Shown here: piece after piece, positions 1 through 10,235 of the stretch
How the letters are laid out: every line of letters starts with the position of its first letter
How positions within the stretch are numbered: position 1 is the stretch's first letter
Source: Lucinisca nassula
Lineage: Eukaryota > Mollusca > Bivalvia > Lucinida > Lucinidae
DNA: 64,000 nucleotides
Assembly: GCA_963580285.1 (NCBI GenBank)
Contig: CAUZLF010000262.1
Coordinates: 1 to 64,000, forward strand
Direction: 5' to 3'
Made by a program: the position numbers and the translations under genes
The notes under the pieces: model-generated
Database searches by the model: none
What the model was told of the DNA's origin: nothing
What the model saw: only the letters and a program-made list of their open reading frames with translations

Positions 1-538
1 GTTTGTTGATTTGAGGTTTAACGTCCCCTTCAACAATGTATAGATCATTTCGGAGACGTTGCTTCCAATTGAATGGGACTTTTACCTAAACATTGAGATG
101 GAATCTCAAGCCCTGACGCCCAATGAAACCAAGAAGGTTTATAAGCATGGACGGTTCGACTCACACCGCTTTGTCTGGGCAGTCTTAGATCCCCTAAGCG
201 GTTTACCGGTACTCCTGCGTCAAGAAAACACGCCTATATACACTATACATGTAATTTTGACCCCTGGAACCCCACTTTTACATAGTATAACTGGGGTTTG
301 CAGGGGTAAACCTTATTTTTCTTATTTCTGCTCTAAAACATAGATTGTGAGTACCCACAATTTGTTTTGAGCAGACATAAGAAAAAATATTGCAATTTTG
401 CATCTTAAAATTTTCGTGTTTCTTTTTTTCGCGGTAAAATTTGTATAGGCGTGTATTCGTAATGTGTGTGGTCGGTTTCAGAACTGCGTGGAAGCATCAT
501 GCAGCCCATCTATTTCTTTAAGCCCCGACGGGAGGGGG
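1..538 (-). repeat. SINE-A copy 1, split by a MITE-B insertion
   Basis: Dispersed ~300-bp repeat called SINE-A here; I could not match it to a named family. Its sense is taken as ending in GACGTTAAACCTCAAATC followed by CAAA repeats, so this copy reads on the minus strand with its tail at the left window edge. Recognition blocks are the tail, the GGGACTTTTACCCGACATTG box, the TCTCAAGCCCTGTCGCC box and the head TTGAAGAAATATATGGGCTG. The body is cut at about position 219 and resumes at about 465 after a hairpin transposon. Full-length copies elsewhere are flanked by 13-bp target duplications, so it moves as a retroposon. The copy is diverged and may start outside the window. Confidence 0.75.
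219..464. mobile_element. MITE-B copy 1 (hairpin TIR element) inside SINE-A
   Basis: Short non-coding element with terminal inverted repeats (GAAAACACGCCTATA at the left, TATAGGCGTGTATTCGTAA at the right) and a central palindrome around GTGAGTACCC. It interrupts SINE-A, so it is the younger insertion. The same terminal and central motifs recur in at least five places in the first 10 kb. No coding capacity, consistent with a miniature element mobilised by a transposase encoded elsewhere. Transposase family unknown; I could not define a target duplication. Confidence 0.7.
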
Positions 539-582
539 GCTAGAACCGCCACATTCACGAGTAACCACAACCCAGCAGACAC

Positions 583-759
583 ATGACGTCCATTTGACGT
601 CAGATCTTGGTTGGATTTTGGTCGCGACGTCATATAACCAAAAAATAACGTCAGTTCGACGTCATATCCTGACGTCAGTCAGACGTACTGATTAGACGTT
701 GAACAGACGTCAGAACAAACGTCAATTAAACGTCTAACCCTAAACGTCGTTTGACGTTG
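583..759. repeat. ACGT-periodic block
   Basis: Thirteen ACGT tetramers in about 175 bases, most of them inside GACGTC or AACGTC. Ten of the twelve spacings are 10-14 bases, close to one DNA helical turn; the remaining two are 21 and 29. One site is the perfect palindrome CTGACGTCAG. The words between the cores differ, so this is not a simple exact tandem repeat. It could be a degenerate minisatellite or the core of an unrecognised transposon. The match to CRE/bZIP-type sites is a sequence match only. Confidence 0.6.
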
Positions 760-901
760 CATTTTTTTTCTTTCTTGCAACCTATGCGAGTTTGCATGCA
801 TGATATGTACCAACCGGGGTGACAGGCACTCTACCGCGTCGCTATAATAACCAGCCCCTGCCGCAAGGCGCAGTGCACCTATTTTATACCTATCATTTCT
901 A

Positions 902-1220
902 CATGGTTGGTTTGTTGGTTTTGTTTGTTTGATTTGAGGATTAACGTCCCCGTCAACACTGTAAATGTCATTTTTGAGACTTGCTTCCAGTTTTGTGGGA
1001 CTTTTACCCGACATTGAGATGAAATGGCACCCCAAGCCCTGTCGCCCAATGAAACCAATAGGGTTTATAAGCATGAACGGGCCGACTCGCACCACTTTGC
1101 CTGGGAAGGCTTAGATCCTCTAACTGGTTTACCAGCACTTGTTTACGGGTCGGTTTCAGCTCTGTGTGGAAGCATCATGCAGCCCATATATTTCTTCAAG
1201 CCCCGATGGGCGGGGGGCCA
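902..1220 (-). repeat. SINE-A copy 2, near full length
   Basis: Runs from the TTTGTTTGATTTGAGG tail complement through the GGGACTTTTACCCGACATTG and AAACCAATAGGGTTTATAAG boxes to the head at CTTCAAGCCCCGATGGGCGG. It lies directly right of the ACGT-periodic block. An apparent reading frame across it only reflects the repeat consensus and is not a gene. Confidence 0.8.
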
Positions 1221-1249
1221 ACTACATTGTTGGTAAAGTAAAGAAAAAA

Positions 1250-2595
1250 TAGACATTTTGCAACTGAAAATAAATCAATTGTGTTTTAGCGTCCTAACAG
1301 GTGAGTTCTAATTACAGATAGATTAAAAAATACTGTGTGCTAAGCGTAGGCTCAAGCTTTTTTAAAAAGCTAATTGTTGTGTATTTACATAAATTTGAAA
1401 TCCGGCGCCATGATTTCGTGCGGGGTCAACAATAAAGACACCATTAAAGAAATCTGCAACTTGAAAACGGGCGTATAATGTCACATTGTGAGTGCTTTAG
1501 TAATTATGACGCATCAGAAAAACAGACAAAGTAATCTCAAAAGCAATCAGCATGTAGCCCGGCTTCCCATGGTACCAAGGTAGTTAATGTTACAGTATAA
1601 ATATTTCACAGTTAGAGCTATTCAGCACTAAAATAATTTTATGTTAATTTTCTATAGGGTCTCTTCTTACAATTAAGGAGGGGAAATGATCACAATACTT
1701 CAGCATGTATTTACAAACTTGACAGATATGTACCCAGGCAGAATTTTCTAATGCCAACAGGCATTCCCATGGTACCAAGGCAAATAGAAAAGTGACAAAT
1801 GTAGAAAACTGATTCGATAAAAAATACATATAATGGTTTTTCATATTACTTAAAACAATAAACATAAGTATTTCAAATAGAGAAAACTTCAAAAATTATG
1901 TAAAATAATTTTTGACTGCTTTTTAATCCTACAAATGGTACAATAAAGTCAGCTACAGTTGAGAAACAGGGGGTACAATTTATCACGAGGGTTGTATGAA
2001 AGACAAGCAAGTTCGATTCATCATTTAACTTTATGTTCTAAGCTTATACTCAGAGGTGTCATTGGGGCACAGAAACACTGGGATTGTTTAAAGTAGTTTA
2101 AAGAACACATGCATAGACTGCCTGTGCACTTGAGGCTAAAATTCACTTTCAATACTTAACGAATACCCATGCATATAGAAGGCAGTATATATCAACCGGA
2201 AACAAACAGGATTGTTCTTCCATGTTTCAGTTTATAAGACCTACCTTAGGAAAACCTAATCCACAGAAGAAAAATCATAGGGTATTTCAAAAAGAAATAA
2301 AAGACAAATTTAACAACCAGGGGGTGAAGAGAAAATGTGAAAAATCAGATTTCACCTGCTTTTTAACTTTCTAGATATTTATCATAAAAATGTAATGATA
2401 AATATACTAATGGAAAGATATATATCCTACTTCAATGATGTGAGGATATCAAGCCCATGTGAATTGTACAAGATTCAAAATGCAGCAAAATATTGTTTAC
2501 CTCGGTACCATGGAACCCTTGGTACCATGAGAAGCGAGTATAATCTGTTTAATAGTTTGTCTTAAATGAATGGAACTATTGCAGATTTACTCAAT
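1250..2595. other. Intergenic stretch without recognised gene or element
   Basis: AT-rich sequence with no recognisable coding, tRNA-like or transposon structure. The one notable item is the word CCATGGTACCAAGG or its close inverse, found near 1565, 1763, 2503 and 2518. The last two form an inverted pair (GGTACCATGG / TTGGTACCATG). This may be low-copy or intronic DNA. Confidence 0.5.
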
Positions 2596-2599
2596 TGAC

Positions 2600-2835
2600 A
2601 TATGTTTTCGCGACTACAGTGCCGATTGAGTTTTTGTTGTCCACGGAAACGGATGCAAAACTCTTTTCAACGATTTGAAAACGCAGCGTTTAGACCACGC
2701 TTAAACGATCGTTTACATTTTCAGCCAATCAGATCATCGTTTCTGAAACGTTTCAAGCGTTTCGTATTTCAACCAATCACATTTGCGTTCGGAAAACGCT
2801 GTTATGGAAACCGTTTCTGGTTTCATATGTTTTTT
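2600..2835 (+). repeat. AAACG/CGTTT-rich dispersed repeat, copy 1
   Basis: Dense in AAACG, GTTTC and CGTTT words with two CCAATCA motifs. It resembles in reverse orientation the block near 10.24-10.53 kb, with a shared ACAGTG(C/G)CGAT end, so both look like copies of one short dispersed element. The open frame here comes from the absence of TAA/TAG in the repeated words, not from coding. Family unknown; terminal repeats not proven. Confidence 0.4.
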
Positions 2836-2867
2836 TCGTTAACCAAAAAAAATCCCGCAGACTCACT

Positions 2868-2965
2868 TTAATGATAATAATAATAATGATAATTAATAAT
2901 AATGAATAAAAATAAATATAAATAATAATAATTATTATTATTATTTATTAGTATTTTGATTATTT
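2868..2965. repeat. AAT-rich microsatellite region
   Basis: Imperfect runs of AAT/ATA on one side that switch to ATT/TTA, giving a weak AT palindrome. Confidence 0.75.
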
Positions 2966-3072
2966 TTATTATGAAACAGAAAATAGATAAAAATAAAAGC
3001 GAAATGATTTTAAGGTGAAGAGGATCTCCTGCAATAAACAGGAAATTGTGTCTGACAGAAAGAAAATGTTTC

Positions 3073-3142
3073 CGAATTCTGTAGCTCAGTCGGATGCGCG
3101 TTTAACTGTTGATCCAGATTCGCGAGTTCAATGCTTGCCAGT
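3073..3142 (+). repeat. tRNA-like SINE head (isolated)
   Basis: Contains an A-box-like TAGCTCAGTCGG and a B-box-like GCGAGTTCAATGC with tRNA-like spacing. No clover-leaf good enough for a functional tRNA and no recognisable SINE body follows, so this is read as a SINE fragment and not a tRNA gene. Confidence 0.45.
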
Positions 3143-3393
3143 GAAAAACAAACTACATAAGAACCTTTCATACATGGACAAAACATTAACCGAGAAGACT
3201 CTGTTTTCTATAGTTTTCGAATGCTTTTTTGAGGGAATTTATTGTTCTCACCCATTACGTACGGCCGCTATATTTGAGGAAAAAAAAATATATACAATGA
3301 ATTTGACATTTAACATGATTTTTCAGTATATGTAATCTCAATAATTATCCGTCATCAAATTAACATTCGATGGCAGATGTCTTCTTCAATCAT

Positions 3394-3670
3394 CACGAAA
3401 ACACGCCTTTATAAATTTGACTCTCTTTAAACCACTTTTGTATTGAAAAACTTGGCTTGACAGGGTTAATTATTTTACAATATTTCTACTCAAATATAGA
3501 CTGTGGGAAAACGTTAAACCCGCATCGCCAAGGCGGTTCTAACGAGTACCTACAATCTATGTTTTGAGTAGATATTTGGACAAAAATTTCAGAACTTTTA
3601 TCCCAAAATTTACAATTTTGTTGTAGAGTAGAAGTTTTCAATTTATTTCATTAGGCTTGTTTTCGTAATG
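3394..3670. mobile_element. MITE-B copy 2
   Basis: Left end CACGAAAACACGCC and right end TTAGGCTTGTTTTCGTAATG are inverted repeats of one another. The centre carries the family palindrome, with AGGCGGTTCTAACGAGTACC facing a degraded left half. Central arms are TAGACTGTGGG and ACAATCTATG. Confidence 0.7.
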
Positions 3671-3835
3671 GAACAAAAATAAATTGTATTTGAACTGTCA
3701 GAATCAGACACACGTTAATATTTTTTCTTTTTTATATTCCGGCGGTGAAAATATTTCATTTATAATTTTATAATATACAAAGCCGCGAAATCAATTTATA
3801 TCTGAAACAAATAAAAATCATCGTTTCACCCCATT

Positions 3836-4290
3836 ACAAAAACACGCACTTTTGTATTTTGAAAATTTTACCAAAAATCTAAGAAAAGTATTATATTTTT
3901 ATATTTCTGCTCAAAGCATAGATTGTGAGAACTCGTTAGAGTCGCCTCGGTGAGGCGGTTCTAACGAGTAACCACCATCTATGTTACACGCATAATTAAG
4001 AAGAAATATCACAATAACACACCCGTGCGACATAGTGGATTTTTTGTCAGATCTCCAAAATGGCTACTTTTCTAACGAAAATCCGTGACATTTTTCATTT
4101 TTGCGCAAATATAGGTTGTGGGTGCTCGTTGGAACCGCCTCAATGCGAAGGTTCTAACGCGTACCCACAACCTATGTCTTGGAGCAGAAATAAGAAAAAA
4201 TAATGTATACCCCCGTTCACCCCCATTTTCTCGATATAAAGTGAGTTTTAAGGGGGTGTTCATTTCACGGACTTTTTCACGCGACGATGT
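3836..4290. mobile_element. Two degenerate MITE-B-related hairpins
   Basis: Two further central palindromes sit at about 3905-3990 (GCCTCGGTGAGGC loop) and 4098-4192 (GCTCGTTGGAACC / GGTTCTAACGCGT). Only the first has a recognisable left terminus (ACAAAAACACGC). The second is followed by a CCCCGTTCACCCCC / CATTTCACGGACTT module that is repeated near 7.87 kb and 9.12 kb, suggesting a sister subfamily. Boundaries uncertain. Confidence 0.5.
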
Positions 4291-4612
4291 ACACCCATGT
4301 AAATTCCAGTTATATGATATAAAGATTTGGTTTAAGGGCTCAAAATAATATAGGCTTGTTTTATGATGTCATAAAAACACGGTATGTTCATAATGTGAAC
4401 AATAAATATGATCGCGATATCTTCACAGTGGCAGCCCGGACTACTTTTTCCATATTCTTGTTTCATAAATGCCAAACAAATTTTGTCTAAAACATCAGAA
4501 TTTTCACTCACGCTTCGCACTCGTGAAAATTCTAATATTTTGAATTTACGCCACCTTAAACACTATTTTATTTTTGAGGCATTGATTCCAATTTTGTGTG
4601 TGTGTGTTTTTT

Positions 4613-4742
4613 TTTACCATACATTGAGATGAAATGACATCCCAAGCCCTGTCGCCATAACAAACAAAAATGGTTTATATGTAGGGACGGCCAGCCTCGC
4701 ACCACTTTGGCTGGTCAGGCATACATCCTGTAAGCGGTTTTT
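4613..4742 (-). repeat. SINE-A fragment
   Basis: Matches the middle of SINE-A (CATTGAGATGAAATGACATC and CACCACTTTGGCTGG boxes). It lacks the tail and the head and faces the next SINE-A copy head to head. Confidence 0.65.
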
Positions 4743-4756
4743 CACATTTCAATACT

Positions 4757-5045
4757 GGTCATTGAAGAAATATATGGGCTGCATGATGCTTCCACGCAGA
4801 GCTGAATCCGGCCCGCACCCTAGTACCGGTAAACCACTTAGAGGGTCTACGCCTGTCCAGGAACCACGCTGCGAGGCGGACCGCCCATGCTTATAAACCC
4901 TATTCGTTTCATTTGGCGACAGGGCTTGAGATGTCATTTCATCTCAATGTCGGGTAAAAGTCCCACAAAATTGGAAGCAACGTCTCCAAAATGACCTTTA
5001 CAGTGTTGACGGGGACGTTAAACCTCAAATCAAACAAACAAACAA
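4757..5045 (+). repeat. SINE-A copy 3, near full length, plus strand
   Basis: Head GAAGAAATATATGGGCTG at the left and tail GACGTTAAACCTCAAATC plus CAAACAAACAA at the right, so it is in the opposite orientation to the preceding fragment. No convincing target duplication seen. Confidence 0.8.
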
Positions 5046-5186
5046 TGCACATCTTACGTAATTCGGTTTCAAAGACTATCCTAGTCCAAGCTATTTTTGC
5101 CCTCAATCAACTTTTTGGAAAATATAACGCTGGACATACGCTATATAACGTATGGCATTCCCGATTTTGTTTTCTGTCGGATTCAG

Positions 5187-5260
5187 TAATAATAATAACA
5201 ATAATAATAATAATAATAATAATAACAATAATAATAATAATAACAATAATAATAATGACA
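5187..5260. repeat. (AAT)n/(AAC)n microsatellite
   Basis: Tandem AAT triplets with occasional AAC, directly before a CATCATCATCC tract. Confidence 0.9.
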
Positions 5261-5447
5261 CTCATCATCATCCAACGCTGGTGTGGATGTACATGTATAT
5301 GGAAATAGTGTAGACCCTAATTGGGTGAAATAGTGACAAGTGTAGATAATAAAAAAAACATGTAAGGAAATAACACACACACGCGGTCGCGCACTTTATA
5401 TAGTAAATTTGAATTTACAGAAATATACATTATTTTTTCATTTTTCT

Positions 5448-5545
5448 GACCATAAACGTAGTTTGTGGCCACTCGTTAGTTCTGTCTCACTGGGGCGGTT
5501 GTAACGAACACCTACAATCTAAATTTGGATTGAGATGAAAACATT
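5448..5545. mobile_element. MITE-B central hairpin, degenerate
   Basis: Retains the arms GTTTGTGGCCACTCGTTAG and CGAACACCTACAATCTA of the MITE-B palindrome; the outer termini are lost. Confidence 0.45.
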
Positions 5546-6039
5546 ACTTTTCATCTGAAAACTGCGTTCTAATGATGTGACAGTTGAAATTTTAATAAAT
5601 TTGCCGCGACAAATAAATAAATATAAATAAATAAATAAAACATTTAGTACAACGGAAAAACCACTTTATCGAAATCGGACAACACAAATACCGACATTTC
5701 TTTTGCCGTGACGCGTCTCAGTATGTACCTGTCATTTCGCTGCTAACCTAATGCCCTGCAGGTAACCGCACATCTTCTGAATACCGCCCCGTGTAATCCG
5801 ATATCAAAGAGCTGCCTTGTTCAATATACAAGTTCCCCATCAATACGCTTGTTGGAAAAATAAGCAGGAAATAACCATAGTAACGTTGTTGAGTTGAATA
5901 ATAATGTATTATAAAATCAAAATACACCATGTTTTAAAAATATTTTTAAACTACACAACACCCCACGTGTGTGTTTTTGGGGTGGGGAGGGTGTTAAATC
6001 ATTTGCATATGCAACTCGCAGTGGTAAACATATATGACG

Positions 6040-6051
6040 TACGTATCATCG

Positions 6052-6085
<34 letters not shown>

Positions 6086-6090
6086 TACAC
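6040..6090. repeat. (ATC)n microsatellite
   Basis: About fourteen ATC/GTC triplets in a row. Confidence 0.9.
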
Positions 6091-6179
6091 ATCAGCATCA
6101 TGTGTGACCAGCGAGGATAAATCCTAAACTGAGTACATATATACACATTCTACTAGGGAACCATTGGTTACACATGTGG

Positions 6180-6412
6180 TCGGTCCCGGTGACCCGGTCT
6201 GATGATCACAGAGCAGTGGGTTCTATCCCCGATGGGCCCAGTAAACTTCTTTCGGGGTGATTGATCCTGAATTATCCCTCGCTTCCACCGATTCTAAAGG
6301 GCAAGATGCAACTTTCTGGTGACATAATGTGTAATGTGTTGATCAAATGGTGTTGGTCCAGGGAACAAAAAGTGGCTTAGAAACTGACTGGCCGGCTCGA
6401 TATGACCTTAAT
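6180..6412 (+). repeat. tRNA-like SINE, family D
   Basis: Begins with a tRNA-like head whose B-box resembles GTGGGTTCTATCCCC, followed by about 170 bases of body including CTGAATTATCCCTCGCTTCC. No second full copy was found in the window, so the family assignment rests on the head alone. Confidence 0.45.
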
Positions 6413-6504
6413 ATAGCTGACTGGACGGTAACAGCGAAGCATGCGAAAGCCTACGAATACGCAATCTGATATTAGTTTTCCTAAAACAAACTGGAACACT
6501 TGCT

Positions 6505-6746
6505 TTATGCAGGCCTGGGTAGCATAGTCTAATGCGCGTCTGACTGGTGATCAGGGGTTGCGAGTTCGGTACCTGCCGGCCGGGCAACATTAATTCGTGG
6601 GTCTGTAGCAGTCTGACGCGCGTCTGACTGGTGATCAGGGATTGCGAGTTCGGTACCTGCCGGCCGGGCAACATTAATTCGTGGGTCTGTAGCAGTCTGA
6701 CGCGCGTCTGACTGGTGATCAGGGGTTGCGAGTTCGGTACCTGCCG
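6505..6746 (+). repeat. Three tandem tRNA-like SINE heads (84-bp unit)
   Basis: Three successive copies of a tRNA-like module, each with GCGCGTCTGACTGGTGATCA and the B-box-like GCGAGTTCGGTACC. Starts of the first word at 6534, 6618 and 6702 give an exact period of 84 bases. The linker CGGGCAACATTAATTCGTGG repeats with it. The same head, with the GACTGGTGATCAG anticodon-side block, occurs in SINE family C near 14.4, 31.8 and 55.5 kb. The array ends where a truncated SINE-A begins. Most likely tandem growth of a SINE promoter by unequal exchange. Confidence 0.7.
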
Positions 6747-7175
6747 AATAGGGTTTATAAGCATGGACGGTCCGCATCACGAAAACACGCATATATAATT
6801 TTGACCCCCTAGAACGCCACTTTTATATAGCAAAACTGGGGTTTCCGGGGGTATACCTTATTTTTCTTATTTCTGCTCTAAAATATAGGTTGTGGGTACT
6901 CGTTAGAACAGCCTCGATGAGGCGGTTCTAACGAGTGCCCAGAATGTATATTTTGAGCAGAAATAAGAAAAATATCACAATTTTTCATCTTAAAATTTTC
7001 ATTTTTTAGGCGATAAAGGTGGCAATGTATTTGTATAGGCGTGTTCGCGTAATAGACACTCACACCGCTTTGCCTGGGCAGGCTTAGATCCTCTAAGCAG
7101 TTTGTGGGTCGAATTCAGATCCTCGTGGAAGCATCATGCAGCACATATATTTCTTCAAGCCCCGATGGGCGGGGC
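6746..7175 (-). repeat. SINE-A copy 4, tail-less and split by MITE-B
   Basis: Starts inside the element at GAATAGGGTTTATAAGCATG, is interrupted at about 6776, and resumes at CTCACACCGCTTTGCC through to the CCCCGATGGGCGGGG head. Second case in 7 kb of a MITE-B landing inside SINE-A, at a different place in the SINE. Confidence 0.7.
6778..7053. mobile_element. MITE-B copy 3, best preserved
   Basis: Termini CACGAAAACACGC and GGCGTGTTCGCGTAAT. The central palindrome has arms TAGGTTGTGGGTACTCGTTA and CTAACGAGTGCCCAGAATGT around the loop GCCTCGATGAGGC. Length ~275 bases. The arms could form a long hairpin in single-stranded DNA or RNA. Confidence 0.75.
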
Positions 7176-7204
7176 CGTACCGTCGTCTTTGAACAGAAAT
7201 AAGA

Positions 7205-7209
7205 AAGAT

Positions 7210-7244
<35 letters not shown>

Positions 7245-7330
7245 TTTTATTCGCTTAAGCTTATGCAGGTCATCATGATAAAACATATATAGACAGACAA
7301 ATAAGTGAAGAATAGCATAAAAGTGAATTA
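7205..7330. repeat. (AATC)n microsatellite with adjoining AT-rich retroposon-like tail
   Basis: Eight or nine AATC units followed by AATTTTATTCGCTTAAGC, a layout often seen at the 3' end of non-LTR elements on the minus strand. The body is not recognised. Confidence 0.5.
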
Positions 7331-7484
7331 CTGGATGGGGCATTGTCTTACACAATACAAGTTCTCAGGCTACATGTAGGGGACATACCTGTTAGAAGCT
7401 ACCAAATCCCAGCAAGTTCACGTCGCACGAGCGTCAAAACAAGATGTTGCATCGACGCCCATGCGACGCCGACTAGACGTCGTT

Positions 7485-7758
7485 TATTTGTTTGTTTGAT
7501 TTGGGGTTTAAAGTCCCCGTCAACACTGTGTAGGTCATTTTGGAGACATTGTTCCAATATTGTGGGACTTACACCTGACATTGAGATATGACATCTCAAG
7601 CCCTGCCGCCTAATAAATCCAATATGGTTTATATGCTATGACGGTCCAACTCGCACTACTTTTCCTGGGCACGCTTAGTACTCACGTGCGGTTGGTTTCA
7701 GCTCTGCGTGGAAGCATCATGCAGCCATCTATTTCTTCAAGCCCCAATGGGCGGGGCT
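7485..7758 (-). repeat. SINE-A copy 5
   Basis: Tail complement TTTGTTTGATTTGGGG to head CCCCAATGGGCGGGG with an internal deletion around the TAGTACT box. Directly preceded by a short CG-rich block with several CGACG/GACGTC words that resembles the ACGT-periodic block. Confidence 0.75.
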
Positions 7759-7859
7759 GGATTAGACGTCGTATGGACCCTAGGTCACCTACGATACAGG
7801 TATGTGACTTCTGTGGTTGCTAAGATTTTGGAAAATGTCTGCCGGCATGTCAGCAGACA

Positions 7860-7950
7860 ATAATGATGAATTCCCCCGTCAACCCCAGTTTTTTCTTGAT
7901 AAAGTGGGGTCTAGTGGGGATCTTCATTTCACGGACTTGTTAACCTGATG
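7860..7950. repeat. MITE-B sister-subfamily module
   Basis: Carries CCCCCGTCAACCCC, TATAAAGTGGGG-like and CATTTCACGGACTTGTTA words, shared with about 4.21 kb, 9.12 kb and 63.62 kb (GGGGTCTAAATGGG / GGACTTGTTAA). Fragment only. Confidence 0.4.
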
Positions 7951-8110
7951 GTTATGTTTCTTTCCTTTTAATCTTCTCATGTATGTCATGAGCATGGCCA
8001 TAAGGGATATTTTAGTCTGTTATATTACTTCATGCAACAAACACTCACGTAAACCTTCCTTAAGCGCAAAATTTGGGTTTACAGTCATGAATATCCGCCA
8101 CCGTTTTTTT

Positions 8111-8111
<1 letters not shown>

Positions 8112-8161
<50 letters not shown>

Positions 8162-8168
8162 CACATGC
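8112..8168. repeat. (CA)n microsatellite
   Basis: More than twenty CA dinucleotides followed by CATGCACATGCACGTGCG. Confidence 0.95.
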
Positions 8169-8249
8169 ACGTGCGTGAAAACACAAACGCACACAGGTTA
8201 ACAGCCGCGATTTGGATAAATCGCCAATGTCAGATTATTTTCTCAAGAT

Positions 8250-8514
8250 CATCATGAAAAGTGCATATATAATGTTGACCCCCTCCCCTTGAACCCCATT
8301 TTCATAAAGTACAACTGGGGTTAACGGTTTCCTATTTCTGCTCGAAGCGGTTCTAACGAGGACCAGCAATCTATGTTTAGGTTCACGTTAGCTGAAGATC
8401 AGCAATCCATGTTTAGAGCAGAAAAATGCAAAATATCGGATATTTTGTCAGAAAAGTTTCAATTTTTGGTGACAAAACTTTCAATATATTTGAATAGGCG
8501 TGTTTTCGTAAAGT
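8250..8514. mobile_element. MITE-B copy 4
   Basis: Left end CATGAAAAGTGCATATATAA is eroded. The right end GAATAGGCGTGTTTTCGTAA is intact. The central palindrome is shortened but keeps CGGTTCTAACGAGGACC and AGCAATC(C/T)ATG. Confidence 0.6.
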
Positions 8515-8889
8515 ACCGTTGAAGATGACATCTCCAAAATAGTTATTCTTAGTTTCGAGTGAAAACTTATCATTTTATGCTCGGAACATAGATTCAACAA
8601 AGCTCGTTATAACCGCCGTGTACTTTGTTTTTCAAAAAAGTTGGGTTGCAGGGGTATTAATTAACAAATAATGATTTACGCGTTCTATTTCATAATTCGC
8701 TTTAGGAAAATAGAGGCACGAGACAAGCTGCATTCTTCCATTGTATTCAGGCGAAAAATAAAAATAATAAAAAATAAATTATCATTCGCGCTTATATCTG
8801 CATCAAACCATTATGATTACGCTCCCGTGCGCTAAATGTCTCTAAAACTAAAGTTTCTCAGATAAAAATGTTTTTGTTTTTTTAATTTT

Positions 8890-9330
8890 GCTCTATTTAT
8901 AGATTTATGACTGCTCATTAGAACCACCTTGGTAATACGGTTTTAACGAGTACCCGCAATCTATGTTTTAGAACAAAAATAAAGAAAAAATAATGAATTC
9001 CCCGTAAATCCCATCCCCCCCCCCCCTAAAAAAATGCTCATTAGAACCGCCCTGTCCAGACAGTTTTAAGGAGTACCCGTAATCTATGTCTTGGAGCAAA
9101 AAATAAAAAAAGGATGAAAGAAATGCCTCGTCAACCCAATGTGCTCTATATACTGTGGGGATTAGAGGGGCCTTCTATTCACGGACTTGTTATCTTGATG
9201 CATGAGCTGTAGGTGCTTGTTAAAACCGCTTCAGCAAATCGGTTCAAACAAAAACCCACATTCAATGCTCTTGAGATAATGTTGGCGTTGGACATGTTGG
9301 AGTGTTTATTTAACGGACTTTTTGTTGAGG
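8890..9330. mobile_element. Degenerate MITE-B-related hairpins
   Basis: Two or three tandem remnants of the central palindrome (CTCATTAGAACC / GAGTACCCGCAATC near 8.9 kb; CTCATTAGAACCGCC / GGAGTACCCGTAATC near 9.05 kb; a weaker one near 9.21 kb). Each is followed by the CCCCGT...CACGGACTTGTTA module. No coding capacity. Confidence 0.45.
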
Positions 9331-10235
9331 TGATGATGAATAATTTAGAAATTCTGAATTAACATATAACAAATATCGACTAATGTATAAAAGTTTCCGG
9401 AAAGCATATATTACACACGCGTGTAAACACATTACCTGGCGTTGCATGGCAACGTAAGTGTAGTGTTGTCAGTGACAAATCTCGCAAATACTATTATATG
9501 ACCGTAATGTCTTGGGAAATACGGTCATCTGTAATTGCTAGAATATACAGGGATTCTCATAATTTTGGCACAAATGTTTCCTTAACATTTAAACAAACAA
9601 AGAACATTTCTCAGCTAATGCATTTTCTTAACCCGTATTTGACAAAGATGGAATCTCCCACCTAGTAAGTTTGGTTTCGTCCATTTCCAATTATTGGGCT
9701 GCCAGGTTTGTTTTATTAGCGACACATTTTGCAACAATGTTTGTACTTTCAGCAAACAGTGTAGAACCAGGTCAGACGTCGCGTTTGTGGCGTCTGATCT
9801 GGGTCTGCACTATTTGCCAATGTCCCACAAAAGTTCCGCTAGGCATATATGGGTTAAATCTTCGATACACTTATTTGTTTTTCTTTCTTTTTTTTTTTTT
9901 TTTTTTTTGGTTCTTTAGAAAAAAAATCCATAAAGATTTTTAGGATGAACGTATTGTCAGAAAATTTATGATGCATTAAGCTGAGGTATTATCCCTGTCG
10001 TTTTCGATTGTTCTTTATATATGTATAGTTTAGTTAAGATTGTTCTTTGTACTCCGTATTTAAGGTCAATGATCATGTCATTTCTTAAGCAATGGCATAC
10101 ATGTACTTACAGAATATTCATTTTTGTTCTCAAATATAACTTTAATTTTTAATGACGCGATTGTAGTGAATATATATGTTAAGCTGTTTAAGATAATCAT
10201 AAATAAACATGCACATGTATTTAAGTCAACTAAAG
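9330..10235. other. AT-rich intergenic stretch
   Basis: Apart from the 66-base foldback and a poly-T tract near 9.89 kb I see no gene, tRNA-like unit or repeat in this stretch. Confidence 0.5.
9752..9817. mobile_element. Short foldback element, copy 1
   Basis: A 66-base near-palindrome running from GCAAACAGTGTAGA to TCTGCACTATTTGC with the central pair CAGACGTC / GGCGTCTG. The same termini form the foldback at about 12.62 kb. Looks like a minimal hairpin MITE. Confidence 0.6.
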
